16,486 bases of DNA, taken from the NCBI GenBank assembly GCA_009618475.1, contig WJOV01000135.1, positions 1 through 16,486 on the forward strand. The letters are read 5' to 3'. The notes under the pieces were generated by a model. The model saw only the letters and a program-made list of their open reading frames with translations, made no database searches and had not been told where the DNA came from. Every line of letters begins with the position of its first letter. Within the stretch, counting starts at the first letter, position 1. A program made the position numbers and the translations under genes. Origin of the DNA: Methanosarcinales archaeon. GTDB taxonomy: Archaea; Halobacteriota; Syntropharchaeia; Alkanophagales; Methanospirareceae. Below, one piece after another: positions 1-7,651 of the stretch.

Positions 1-346
1 AATTGATGGAAAGAAGATCGCATTATCAGGAGGCTTCAATTTAGTTGATCCTTTTGGCATCTGGGTTATGAATAGTGATGGTAGTGACAAGGTGCAATTA
101 GCCACATACAACGAAAGCTATTTTCACCCATCATGGAGTCCAGATGGAAATAAGATTGCATATAGTTCAGAGGGCAACATCTATGTGATAACGCTTGGAG
201 AAGAAACAACCCCTACAACAACTGCAACGCCTGCAACGAATGCGGCGTCAAGTCCAACAGAAAAGATTCCCGGATTTGAAGCGATAATTGCAATTTCGGC
301 ATTACTTATCGTGGCGTATATTGTAAAACTTGAGATAGAGAGGTGA
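1..346 (+). CDS. TolB-like beta-propeller surface protein, PGF-CTERM-like tail (3' end only)
   Basis: The reading frame is open from the left window edge (first full codon at position 2), so the N-terminus lies outside. What remains is the last one and a half propeller blades, with the PD40 signature W-S-P-D-G-N-K-I-A followed by WVMNSDGS. Then come a Thr/Pro-rich linker (TTPTTTATPATN...SPT), probably O-glycosylated wall-spanning sequence, and a tail beginning IPGFEA followed by a hydrophobic helix and a basic end (KLEIER). That tail resembles the PGF-CTERM signal processed by archaeosortase A, so a surface protein is likely. It is a near-duplicate of the C-terminal part of the gene at 701-1861. 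The stop codon sits inside the ribosome binding site of the following radical SAM gene. Identity of the ligand is unknown. Confidence 0.85.
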   Translation, partial: IDGKKIALSGGFNLVDPFGIWVMNSDGSDKVQLATYNESYFHPSWSPDGNKIAYSSEGNIYVITLGEETTPTTTATPATNAASSPTEKIPGFEAIIAISALLIVAYIVKLEIER

Positions 347-351
347 TAATA

Positions 352-648
352 ATGCCACAAAACTTTCTTGACCTGCACATCGTGGACTTCTGCCAACTAA
401 ACTGCAAGCACTGCTATCTAAATGAGGGAAACAGTGTCATGCCTTTGGATATGATAAGATTGATCTGCACCGATTTCCTTCAAACTGCGTTTCCACTGCC
501 GCAAAGCGCAATTATTTTTAGCGGAGGCGACCCTTCCCATCAATTGCTTTTAAAGAATGGATAAAGACCAGGGAATATGTATCAAAGCGAATGGAAAAAG
601 CGGGGATATATTTGCAGAGTAGCTGCATAGAAAAAGGCGGTATAGCGG
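352..648 (+). pseudogene. Radical SAM/SPASM enzyme, copy 1, inactivated by internal deletion
   Basis: This is a broken copy of the gene at 1867-2697. Positions 352-535 match 1867-2050 closely and encode the start of the protein, including the cluster motif C-x3-C-x2-C (FCQLNCKHC) and the GGDP motif. Sequence then jumps at 535/536 to the equivalent of 2412, and homology continues to about 648. The missing piece is 361 bp, not a multiple of three, so the frame shifts and stops at 562-564. In the remnant beyond the deletion the codon for the Cys of KGCIAG reads Gly, a second sign of decay. The 5' end still has a good ribosome binding site (GAGGTGAT, 340-347) overlapping the stop of the preceding gene. 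The short peptide of 70 residues may still be made but cannot form a complete radical SAM barrel. Confidence 0.88.
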
Positions 649-700
649 TAGTCAAGTTATAAATGTAGAAATGTAATATAATAGGGGTGATGTATAAGAG

Positions 701-1861
701 ATGGCACAAAAAAAGTTTGTACTGGCTATGGCGTTGGCTATATTGGTATGCGCTCTGGTTGGAATGACTTCGGCTCTGACAGGTGGAAACTACGTGGCAA
801 AATTGACAAATGATTCGACAGCCGACTCTTTTCCATCTTGGAGCCTGGATGGAGAAAAAATTGCTTTCTTTTCTAATCACTCTGGTAATTGGGGTATTTG
901 GGTGATGAATAGTGATGGGAGTAACAAGGTTCAACTTGCTAAGATTACCAAGAAAGGAGCGGGTTTTAATCTGAAATGGAGCCCGGATGGAGAAAAAATT
1001 GCTTTTACTTCTAATCGTTCTGGTAATTGGGATGTTTGGGTAATGGATAGCGGTGGGAGTAATAAAACTCAGTTGACCACCAGTCCTACAGAAGACTTTA
1101 TTTCAGCGTATAGCCCCTTTTCAGTGTGGAGCCCAGATGGAGAAAAAATTGCTTTTACCTCTAACCGTTCTGGTAATTGGGATGTTTGGGTAATGGATAG
1201 CGATGGAAGCAATAAAGTCCAGTTAACCACCAATCTGACATACGCTGTGAATCCTGTGTGGAGTCCTTCCGGGAACAAGATTGCTTTTATCTCTGACCGT
1301 TCTGGAAATGAGGATATCTGGGTGATGGACTGTGATGGTAGTACTAAAATGCAGCTAACCATAAATGAAGGAAGTGATTTATATCAAGCTTGGAGTCCAG
1401 ACGAAACCAAAATTTCTTTTGTTTCAACTTTTCCCAGTAACAGAAGTGTTTGGGTGATGGATAGTAATGGTAATAACAGAGTTCAGCTAACAGCTAATGT
1501 ATTTGGTATTACATATCCAAGATGGAGCCCAGATGGAAAAAAGATTGCGTTCTCTGCATCCTTCAATCAGAATGATGCCTTAAATATCTGGATTATGAAT
1601 AATGATGGCAGTAACAAGGTGCAGCTAACCTCAAGTAAAGAAAGCGATTTCCTACCATCGTGGTCTCCAGATGGAAAGAAGATTGCATACACCACAGATG
1701 GTAACATTTATGTGACAACGCTAGAAGAAACAACACCTACAACAACTGCAACGCCTGTGACACCAAGTCCAACAGGAAAGATTCCCGGATTTGAAGCGAT
1801 AATTACAATTTCGGCATTACTTGTTGTGGCATATATTGCAAGACTTGAAATAGTGAGGTGA
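701..1861 (+). CDS. Secreted seven-bladed TolB-like propeller with PGF-CTERM-like sorting tail
   Basis: The 386-residue product starts with a signal peptide (basic MAQKK, hydrophobic stretch to about residue 25, TSA-like cleavage site). Seven PD40/TolB-type repeats follow, each W-S-P-D-G-x-K-I-A-F...SG...D-V-W-V-M-D-S-D-G-S-N-K-V-Q-L. The N-terminal YVAKLTNDS strand probably completes the last, half-length repeat, closing a seven-bladed ring. Residues from about 340 form a Thr/Pro linker, then IPGFEA, a hydrophobic helix and a basic end, the layout of PGF-CTERM proteins (archaeosortase A substrates). ATG 701 is chosen because GGGGTGATG lies at 684-692. A TATA-like TTATAAAT at 657-664 is a possible promoter but sits close to the ribosome binding site. 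TolB-type propellers usually bind proteins or glycans; the ligand here cannot be read. Repeats 2 and 3 are nearly identical, suggesting recent internal duplication. Confidence 0.9.
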   Translation: MAQKKFVLAMALAILVCALVGMTSALTGGNYVAKLTNDSTADSFPSWSLDGEKIAFFSNHSGNWGIWVMNSDGSNKVQLAKITKKGAGFNLKWSPDGEKIAFTSNRSGNWDVWVMDSGGSNKTQLTTSPTEDFISAYSPFSVWSPDGEKIAFTSNRSGNWDVWVMDSDGSNKVQLTTNLTYAVNPVWSPSGNKIAFISDRSGNEDIWVMDCDGSTKMQLTINEGSDLYQAWSPDETKISFVSTFPSNRSVWVMDSNGNNRVQLTANVFGITYPRWSPDGKKIAFSASFNQNDALNIWIMNNDGSNKVQLTSSKESDFLPSWSPDGKKIAYTTDGNIYVTTLEETTPTTTATPVTPSPTGKIPGFEAIITISALLVVAYIARLEIVR

Positions 1862-1866
1862 TAATA

Positions 1867-2697
1867 ATGCCACAAAACTTTATTGACCTGCACATCGTGG
1901 ACTTCTGCCAATTAAATTGCAAACACTGTTATTTAAATAAGGGAAATAGTGTCATGCCTTTGGATATGATAAGGGCAATCTGTACAGATTTCCTTCAAAC
2001 TGCGTTTCCACTACCGCAAAGCACAATTATTCTTAGCGGAGGCGACCCTTTGCTGCATCCAAATTTCGTAAAGGCATGCAACATCGTAAGAAAGCTGAAT
2101 GGTCATGTAACAATGAGCACCAACGGAATTTTAATACCAAAGTATGTTCATACATTTCAGAAAAACGATGGAATCCAGGTAAGCGTGGATGGAGACCGGG
2201 AAGCACACGATTTCATACGTGGCGAGGGAAGCTATGAAAAAGCAGCGAGGGCTTTAAAACTGTTGGATGAGCATAAAATACGCCATAGCATCGCATTTAC
2301 AATCAACCAGATGAACAAACATTGTGTAGATCATATTATAGACCTGTGCGTTGAAACCGGGGCTTCTACGCTTAACTGTAATATTTATCAACCTATAAAG
2401 GATAACGCTCTCCCATCAATTGCTTTTAAAGGATGGATAAAGATCAGGGAATATGTATCAAAGCGAGCCGAAAAAGAGGGGATATATTTGCCGAGTAGTT
2501 GCATAGAAAAAGGCTGTATAGCGGGAATACTCGGGCTGAGTGCCCTTCCAGATGGAACTTATTGGGATTGTTCGAGAAATCAAAAGATAATTGGCAAGTA
2601 TCCACAAAAGATAGAAAAGGTGTTATATTGGGATAATATTAATAATGAAAAGCCAAGAAATCAATTTGAGACGTGTTGCAGGAAGTCAAAAATATAA
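1867..2697 (+). CDS. Radical SAM enzyme with SPASM-like C-terminal cysteines
   Basis: The 276-residue protein (from ATG 1867) has the 4Fe-4S/S-adenosylmethionine motif C14-x3-C18-x2-C21, the GGDP motif (58-61) and SVDGDREAHDFIRG (about 106-119), typical of SPASM-type peptide- or protein-modifying radical SAM enzymes. Further cysteines at 212, 217, 235, 270 and 271 could hold an auxiliary cluster, though the region is short for a full SPASM domain. A frame-extending GTG at 1858 exists, but GAGGTGAT at 1855-1862 is ideally placed for ATG 1867, and it overlaps the stop of the propeller gene. The two genes are therefore probably translationally coupled, and the same pairing recurs upstream. Maturation of the partner surface protein or of an unseen peptide is inference; the substrate is unknown. 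The enzyme should act in the cytoplasm before export of its target. Confidence 0.88.
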   Translation: MPQNFIDLHIVDFCQLNCKHCYLNKGNSVMPLDMIRAICTDFLQTAFPLPQSTIILSGGDPLLHPNFVKACNIVRKLNGHVTMSTNGILIPKYVHTFQKNDGIQVSVDGDREAHDFIRGEGSYEKAARALKLLDEHKIRHSIAFTINQMNKHCVDHIIDLCVETGASTLNCNIYQPIKDNALPSIAFKGWIKIREYVSKRAEKEGIYLPSSCIEKGCIAGILGLSALPDGTYWDCSRNQKIIGKYPQKIEKVLYWDNINNEKPRNQFETCCRKSKI

Positions 2698-2796
2698 CAG
2701 GAATACAGAAGGTTTAACTATTAGCATAGAGCCTTAGCACAGACTCATGAGAATAAAGACAATTGGTGATTTTACTTATGCTTGGATGTATGGATT

Positions 2797-2813
2797 GAAA
2801 AAAAAAATAAAAA
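2797..2813 (-). terminator. U-tract terminator for the minus-strand gene ending at 2852
   Basis: The plus strand carries an almost pure A run, which on the minus strand is a T-rich tract about 40 nt past the stop codon at 2852. Archaeal intrinsic termination needs little more than such a tract. No strong hairpin precedes it. It lies in the 154-bp convergent gap after the radical SAM gene, in which nothing else was recognised. Confidence 0.5.
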
Positions 2814-2851
2814 TAGCCCGACCTATTAAAAATTAGACCGAGCCTTCTATT

Positions 2852-3778
2852 TCATATTTTCACGTTTTCTATTGGATTCACCACGATGTCATAGTTGAAG
2901 TGCATCACATCGCTTGGCAGCATCTCGAGCTTCCATGTACCGCTCGCCGGATTCTCTATCTGGTATATCACCGCTTGTTGTCCATGCTCATGCACACGCA
3001 CATTTGCATTTGCACTTGCTGTTTCTTCCTCGCTTTCCCATACCGGCATGGGTATAGGCTTGGGCGGTCTGGGTGCATATTCAAAAACATTCACGTATCC
3101 CGATATGTGAGTCATCACCTTTGTCTTCTGTGATATTTCGTTCTCATCGGGGTCGAACAGATGCACATCCACCGTTCCTTCAGTAGAGATTAGATTTTTC
3201 TCATCTCTGTTCCACTTCACGGTCACAACTAATTTTGATGAATTTGCTACAACACAGAACGCCGTTTCTATCGGCTCTTCCAGCGGCTTATATACCTGAA
3301 CGCTGTAATGCTCTATTCGTTCAGGATATTTGTCTGTCCTTATAGCAATCATTCCGCTGTAATATCCACTCTCCACATCCGAAGGTATGCTCACAGAAAT
3401 GTCAAATTTTGTGGACTCTTGAGCACCCAAATCTATCTCACTCGGACTAACCGAGACCCACCCAGGTTTTATCACGTTTTCGCTATACTTATACCAATAT
3501 GCCTCTTCTTCTCGCATAACAGGAACGAGTTCAACGGTTATCTCGCTGTTACCGTCGTTATGCACCTTTCCTTCAATGGAAATCGTCTCGCCAGCCTTTG
3601 CTAAGTTATCATAGGGGATTATTTTTGCATAAATCCCTTTTTCTCCCGGCGGTGGCACAGATCTTATTGGTATAGGTTCTATCATCGGCGCAGGAATGGC
3701 GTTCGTAATCGCTGCTCCGACCAGCATCGCCACAAGCAATACCGGGACTGAAGCCAATATCTTCTTTTTTGATACCAC
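2852..3778 (-). CDS. Secreted beta-sandwich protein (NEW3/Ig-like plus PPC-like region)
   Basis: The 308-residue product has a signal peptide (MVSKKK, hydrophobic to about 21, cleavage near AITNA). Residues 45-163 look like an Ig-like/NEW3-type sandwich (AKAGETISIEGKVHNDG...VSVPSDVESGYYSG), the kind of fold used as a stalk or adhesive module. A second all-beta segment (about 175-232) follows, then a Pro-rich spacer, and a last segment with ENPASGTWKLEM that recalls bacterial pre-peptidase C-terminal (PPC) domains. No membrane anchor or sorting tail is visible, so it is probably released or bound non-covalently. The start is GTG at 3778, supported by GGAGGT 8 nt upstream (3787-3792). It has its own promoter with the 18-bp palindrome, shared with the serpin and the gene at 8530. 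Domain names are from pattern reading only. Confidence 0.8.
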   Translation of the reverse strand: MVSKKKILASVPVLLVAMLVGAAITNAIPAPMIEPIPIRSVPPPGEKGIYAKIIPYDNLAKAGETISIEGKVHNDGNSEITVELVPVMREEEAYWYKYSENVIKPGWVSVSPSEIDLGAQESTKFDISVSIPSDVESGYYSGMIAIRTDKYPERIEHYSVQVYKPLEEPIETAFCVVANSSKLVVTVKWNRDEKNLISTEGTVDVHLFDPDENEISQKTKVMTHISGYVNVFEYAPRPPKPIPMPVWESEEETASANANVRVHEHGQQAVIYQIENPASGTWKLEMLPSDVMHFNYDIVVNPIENVKI

Positions 3779-3815
3779 TTTTTTTTACCTCCAATAAGTA
3801 GTCAAGAGGAAGGGG

Positions 3816-3853
3816 TTATATAAGATTTGCGTAAGCTACGAATTGGTTCGTAG
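3816..3853 (-). promoter_or_regulatory. Palindrome-controlled promoter A (for the gene at 2852-3778)
   Basis: The palindrome CTACGAA-TTGG-TTCGTAG occupies 3836-3853 (7-bp perfect arms). Reading leftward, a 12-nt spacer is followed by TTATATAA (3823-3816). Transcription would start near 3796, just ahead of the GGAGGT site at 3787-3792. The same element with the same spacing stands before the serpin and before the gene at 8530. The palindrome begins only 13 bp after the stop of the upstream gene at 3866, so this is an internal promoter in a minus-strand cluster. A site directly upstream of TATA/BRE could serve an activator or a repressor. Confidence 0.82.
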
Positions 3854-3865
3854 TTATAAATAAAT

Positions 3866-5383
3866 TCAAGCCATTCCATTCCTTCTTCTACCGCGATATT
3901 TTACGAGGATTACAACCATTATTACAAGCAAGCAAGCAATAGGAATCCATAACCCCGGGGGATGTGCAAAAGTATCAAATACTGATGGTTTTTGGCTTTC
4001 GGCTATAATGATTTCCCATCCACCGATCATCTCACGGTGTAATTGCTGGTTTACCGGTGTACACTCATAGACCCAAAGCGTGACTGTTTTTCGCGCTAAA
4101 TCAGTCGAAGTTCCACCAATTTGCATCTCAGGGTTCTCTCTCCATTTCTTTATTTGATCCCTAATCCAAGCTACCTCTTCATCAGTTGCCTCTACACCAC
4201 TTGGCACTTCTTCAGGTAATAAATCTATTGGAAAACCACCACAACCACTCAAACCCCTCATCATATACATTCCTGTTTCTTCTGACATTTCCTCAGTAAT
4301 TCCCTGCATCCACTCACCTTTAAAATATCGGATTTTTGAGTTCCAGCCAGCAGTTCCTTTATCCGCTACTTTTATTATTCCGTATATATCATCATCAGTT
4401 AAACCACTAATTACATTATTGCTTTGTAACCATTCTAATTCTGTTCTTAACGCCTGTCCCCAATCAAAAGTATCTAATTCAATATATATGGCAGGTTCTA
4501 AATCAACATCTTGTATAGTTCTGGGTGTTATTTCTGCTTGGCTTAGAACATCAGAATTAAATCCGTAAGTTTCAAGTATATTCTTAAATTCTTCTTCTAA
4601 TTCAGGTGTTAAAGTGCTTTGGTTTCTGACCTGAATGGAAAACCCACTAAAACTTTCTCTCTTTTCATCTTTCTCATCATCTTCCTCTTCTTCAAAAATA
4701 TAACTCCATACAGCAATATCAATATTTTCCTTTATAAGATGGGCTCTAAGATAATCAAATTTTTCCTTTTGAACACCAACCTTATTTTCATAGCCTAAAG
4801 ATTTGAAATACTCTTGATTAACTTCTTGGGTAATAGGCGGAAGATTATCTAACTTTATTCTTAGTTCAGAGTAAGAGCTATAAACGAATTTTGTCGGCAC
4901 TTGTATTTTAACATCTAAATATTTCTGACCTTCCCATTCCTCCTCCATTAAAGCCACTGCAACATCCTTATTGTAATGAGAACGGTAAATTATGGCGTTA
5001 GTTTCTATGTAATCTTCAAAAGAAGGTTCTATTCTTTTGTCGGGTAATTTTTTCTGTTCCTGTGTTTCTGGGGGTCTGTCAGGTAAAGGTAATTCCGTGT
5101 GGACTTCAGTAGGTGTTATCGGTGTAGGTTTAGAAACCTCTTCATATACCACTTCTGGAATATCCGGACTTTCTTCTTTTTCCTTTTCTATAACTGTAAC
5201 ATCTTCTGATTGTTTTATCCCGCTTAAATCATAAGTTATAGAAGGTTTGTTTAAAGCTACTTCGGTGGCAAAACTATCCGTCGGGTTAAAACAAGCCATG
5301 CCTGTATTTGGAAAAATTAGCAGGCTAAAGATTAGCAAGATGCCTATTCCGAATGTTTTAGTTTTGTTTTTCATCATAATCAT
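3866..5383 (-). CDS. Membrane-anchored extracellular protein of unknown function with FAHP-GLW tail
   Basis: The 505-residue protein is not recognised as a known family. It has an N-terminal signal sequence (MIMMKNKTKT, hydrophobic 11-25, possible cleavage after GMA at 30). A Pro/Glu/Thr-rich, probably unstructured spacer covers about 60-120, and a mixed alpha/beta body covers 125-460 with an acidic patch (EEEEDDEKDEK) near 235. Near residue 470 the sequence FDTFAHPPGLW leads into one transmembrane helix (about 478-495) and a basic end YRGRRR, so the body should face outside. The same tail occurs in the regulator at 7652-8341. Its ATG overlaps the stop of the upstream small membrane gene by 4 nt (ATGA), so the two are co-translated and probably work together. 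Only Cys31 and a few scattered cysteines are present, and no catalytic motif was found. Confidence 0.82.
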   Translation of the reverse strand: MIMMKNKTKTFGIGILLIFSLLIFPNTGMACFNPTDSFATEVALNKPSITYDLSGIKQSEDVTVIEKEKEESPDIPEVVYEEVSKPTPITPTEVHTELPLPDRPPETQEQKKLPDKRIEPSFEDYIETNAIIYRSHYNKDVAVALMEEEWEGQKYLDVKIQVPTKFVYSSYSELRIKLDNLPPITQEVNQEYFKSLGYENKVGVQKEKFDYLRAHLIKENIDIAVWSYIFEEEEDDEKDEKRESFSGFSIQVRNQSTLTPELEEEFKNILETYGFNSDVLSQAEITPRTIQDVDLEPAIYIELDTFDWGQALRTELEWLQSNNVISGLTDDDIYGIIKVADKGTAGWNSKIRYFKGEWMQGITEEMSEETGMYMMRGLSGCGGFPIDLLPEEVPSGVEATDEEVAWIRDQIKKWRENPEMQIGGTSTDLARKTVTLWVYECTPVNQQLHREMIGGWEIIIAESQKPSVFDTFAHPPGLWIPIACLLVIMVVILVKYRGRRRNGMA

Positions 5384-5613
5384 TTTTTATATTTATTGAC
5401 TAAATAATATACAACTCCAGCACCGATTAAAGCGCCAATGAAAGACGATAATACTATGGTAGGATCAACTGCTATAGTTATAGCATTAAGCAAATCCACT
5501 TTCACGATTGAAGCAATTACAAAGATTAAAATGCCTATGGCAATAAATAAACAAATCACAGCCAAAGCTATGAATTTTGGCGTCCAGTTTCTGGTTTTTG
5601 TTTCCACAATCAT
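5380..5613 (-). CDS. Small two-helix membrane protein
   Basis: The product has 77 residues and two predicted membrane helices (about 14-38 and 52-71) joined by a short loop (VDLLNAITIAVDPT), with basic residues at both ends (TRNWTPK and NKYKK), so both termini are probably cytoplasmic. The second helix is glycine-rich (GALIGAGVVYYL). AAGGAG about 6 nt upstream supports ATG 5613. Its stop overlaps the start of the next gene by 4 nt, indicating a two-gene operon with the large anchored protein. It could be a membrane partner of that protein; no family was recognised. A possible TATA element (TGTTTTATCA on the minus strand, 5677-5668) lies in the 113-bp gap before it, with low confidence. Confidence 0.72.
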   Translation of the reverse strand: MIVETKTRNWTPKFIALAVICLFIAIGILIFVIASIVKVDLLNAITIAVDPTIVLSSFIGALIGAGVVYYLVNKYKK

Positions 5614-5681
5614 ATTATGCTCCTTATTTTATTTGAACAACCGAATGACTTATCCCCGTTCTCACACTGATAAAACATTCC

Positions 5682-5700
5682 CTAACAAAAAAGATTTTGT
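5682..5700 (-). terminator. Possible U-rich terminator after the serpin gene
   Basis: Just past the serpin stop (5727), the minus strand carries an AACAAAA...TTTTGTT inverted repeat followed by a six-T run. It is A/T-only and weak, but suitably placed to end the serpin transcript before the separate small-membrane-protein operon. Confidence 0.35.
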
Positions 5701-5726
5701 TTTCGTTTTTCATCTTCATTAAACTC

Positions 5727-7535
5727 TTATTTAGCAGGATCAACAACTTTCCCTAAGAATAAAATATTTCCCGTATCTTTCTGTTGTATTATAAATATGA
5801 ACGGATGATCTGCTCTAAATACCTTGGACATAACTGCCCCTTCTTCCATAATTGCTGCTGTTGCTGCAGCTGCTTCAGTTCCCTCTTCATTTACTTCAAC
5901 AAAAGCTTGATGAATAACCTGGCTAATATACAAATCTCTTTTCCCTGTCATTCCAGAGAAATCAGCTTCACCAGTAAATGCTGAAGGCATTCCCATTTCT
6001 GCAAGGTCCAGAGCCATAAAATATTTGGTTTCAAACTTGAATTTGGGCATATAAACGTCTACTCTTTCCTTTTGAAGCATGCCTCGCCATTCATTCAATT
6101 TTTCCACCGTAAGAGATTGTTCAAGTTTGTCTAAAGTATCCCCTTTTGGTAAAAGCACAACCATAGATAACTCTTCACCCTCATAAGGCATTTCGAGTAT
6201 TTGTAAGTGCGTTGTTTCAGCATAATTGTATTTCGCTTTTTCTCCAGTTAGACTCATCATCTCCACTTTTACAGTTTTAGTTGGGCTTACTCTGAAGTCA
6301 GCTTCTCTTGTTTTGTTTTTATCGAACTGCAAGACCCAGGTACCCTTAAAGTAAATAGCATTTGTCAAAACCAATCTTGTCAAGGGATCTATTCCACCTG
6401 GAGGAATTAAATCCTTAATTTTGTCATTTGTTTGGTCTTCTACCCAATTATTAATCGTAATACGAGAGGGTTCTGGTTCACTTCTGAAATCCAAATTAGT
6501 TACCTTCCCACGATAATATTTTTCCGTAGTGCCGAAATATTCGTTTAGAAATTGGTAATCTTTTTGCGCCCACAGCGCATTTGCAGTATGTAACTTATAC
6601 TGTTTGCCTTTCTCTTTCTCATTGATTTCATTGTAGATTTTTGCAAAGGCAGGTCTTCTCACATCATTATCTGCTGGAAAATGAAACACTGATTGCATTT
6701 CTTCTGCAGTTTGTCCTATAGCACCTTCATAAGTCATAGCTAAAGCCGTTGAAATGCTAAATGGAGAAAAGAAAATGTTATCATCGCTATATTCATCTTT
6801 ATATTTTGAATAAAGCTCAAAAGCAAATTGATTATTGGCATTTACAACAGCATTAACTTTTTCTGGCGTCGCTCCAGTATCATCTGCCTCCACGAAGTCC
6901 AAATGTTCAACTTCTTCTATTCTTATGACTTCCTCTTTCTTCAGATTTACAAGTACGGATAACGTTGTTCCGTCCGAAAATTCAAAATCCACAGATGCAC
7001 CTATTTTTTTCTGAATACCACCTATTTTGCTAACATTTGCGGATAGTGGAATATCTATTAATTTTATTTCAGCCAATGGGTCTACATCTATTTCGTAATC
7101 TCTTCCTTCTATTTTCTCCCTTACTTCAGGGTCTGAAAGTGCGATCTGCTTTGCCTTCTTTTCTTCCTCTTCTGTCAATCCGAATTCCTTTGCTCCCTCT
7201 TCTTCAATTCCCACAACTTTCCCTTCCTTTAAGTTTACATAGGCGGAAACTCCCCCTCCAAGTCTCGATTCTTTTGACGAACCCTTTGTAAGTAATACAC
7301 TCATAACCGTAACTCCAGTCTCATTGTTTCTGAGAGCTAATCCCACTTCGCTTATTTCATACCCTTGCTCTATGTATTGCTTCACCGTTTCGTTCTTCTT
7401 TGCTATTTCAATCGCTCTCTCTTCCGTGGGATTACTGACAACAACTTCAGTTGGATAACTGAGTATCAACCATCCAGCGGCGATTACTATGGCAATTGCG
7501 AAAATCCCAAAGAGTATCTTCTCTTTCGCTATCAT
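5727..7535 (-). CDS. Membrane-anchored PepSY-PepSY-serpin fusion, predicted protease inhibitor
   Basis: The 602-residue protein begins with one hydrophobic helix (about 7-26, signal anchor). Two PepSY-like repeats follow, at about 36-112 and 122-208 (each with E-x-A-x-x-I-A...YEI...VxVNLKxxxVxxIEE). A full-length serpin fills about 228-602. The serpin shows the hinge EEGTEAAAATAAI (550-562), the consensus of inhibitory serpins (P17 Glu, P15 Gly, P14 Thr, then alanines), and a DHPFIFII strand after the loop. The scissile bond should fall within EEGAVM, but the loop is one residue longer than alpha-1-antitrypsin, so P1 is uncertain. PepSY domains accompany and can inhibit secreted proteases, so both halves point to protease control at the outer membrane face. 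ATG 7535 has a modest AGGT site (7545-7542). Transcription comes from palindrome promoter B, back to back with the regulator gene. Confidence 0.93.
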   Translation of the reverse strand: MIAKEKILFGIFAIAIVIAAGWLILSYPTEVVVSNPTEERAIEIAKKNETVKQYIEQGYEISEVGLALRNNETGVTVMSVLLTKGSSKESRLGGGVSAYVNLKEGKVVGIEEEGAKEFGLTEEEEKKAKQIALSDPEVREKIEGRDYEIDVDPLAEIKLIDIPLSANVSKIGGIQKKIGASVDFEFSDGTTLSVLVNLKKEEVIRIEEVEHLDFVEADDTGATPEKVNAVVNANNQFAFELYSKYKDEYSDDNIFFSPFSISTALAMTYEGAIGQTAEEMQSVFHFPADNDVRRPAFAKIYNEINEKEKGKQYKLHTANALWAQKDYQFLNEYFGTTEKYYRGKVTNLDFRSEPEPSRITINNWVEDQTNDKIKDLIPPGGIDPLTRLVLTNAIYFKGTWVLQFDKNKTREADFRVSPTKTVKVEMMSLTGEKAKYNYAETTHLQILEMPYEGEELSMVVLLPKGDTLDKLEQSLTVEKLNEWRGMLQKERVDVYMPKFKFETKYFMALDLAEMGMPSAFTGEADFSGMTGKRDLYISQVIHQAFVEVNEEGTEAAAATAAIMEEGAVMSKVFRADHPFIFIIQQKDTGNILFLGKVVDPAK

Positions 7536-7572
7536 TTTTCTACCTGCTGTAATAGCTTATCAGAGCAAAGGG

Positions 7573-7610
7573 TTATATATAATTTTCCATAGCTACGAAT
7601 TGGTTCGTAG
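7573..7610 (-). promoter_or_regulatory. Palindrome-controlled promoter B (serpin), shared with divergent regulator
   Basis: CTACGAA-TTGG-TTCGTAG lies at 7593-7610. Leftward, a 12-nt spacer leads to ATATATAA (7580-7573), predicting transcription start near 7550 for the serpin. The spacer on the minus strand (CTATGGAAAATT) nearly matches that of promoter C (CTATGGAAAATC). Rightward, the same palindrome is 10 bp from the TATA-like element of the regulator gene, so one bound protein could influence both divergent genes. Confidence 0.85.
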
Positions 7611-7620
7611 TTATAGATCA

Positions 7621-7628
7621 TTTTAAAT
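7621..7628 (+). promoter_or_regulatory. TATA box of the regulator gene (leaderless start)
   Basis: TTTTAAAT is centred about 27 nt before the regulator ATG at 7652, and no ribosome binding site precedes that ATG. A leaderless transcript is therefore likely. The palindrome at 7593-7610 ends 10 bp upstream, a natural position for autoregulation. Confidence 0.6.
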
Positions 7629-7651
7629 CTGGCAAAACAAAAGTAAGACCA

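Noticed and set aside
343..351. GTG at 343 (and GTG at 1858) as start of the radical SAM genes
   Set aside because: These GTG codons are part of the GAGGTGAT ribosome binding site; the ATG 4 nt after that site is the natural start in both copies.
518..934. 138-codon minus-strand frame
   Set aside because: It crosses the pseudogene, the intergenic gap and the propeller signal peptide, with no motif or start signal.
988..1700. Repetitive DNA in the propeller gene as a tandem-repeat locus
   Set aside because: The repetition is explained by the propeller blades at protein level.
2852..5383. Tat-dependent export of the secreted proteins in the window
   Set aside because: None of the signal peptides contains a twin-arginine motif; they look Sec-dependent.
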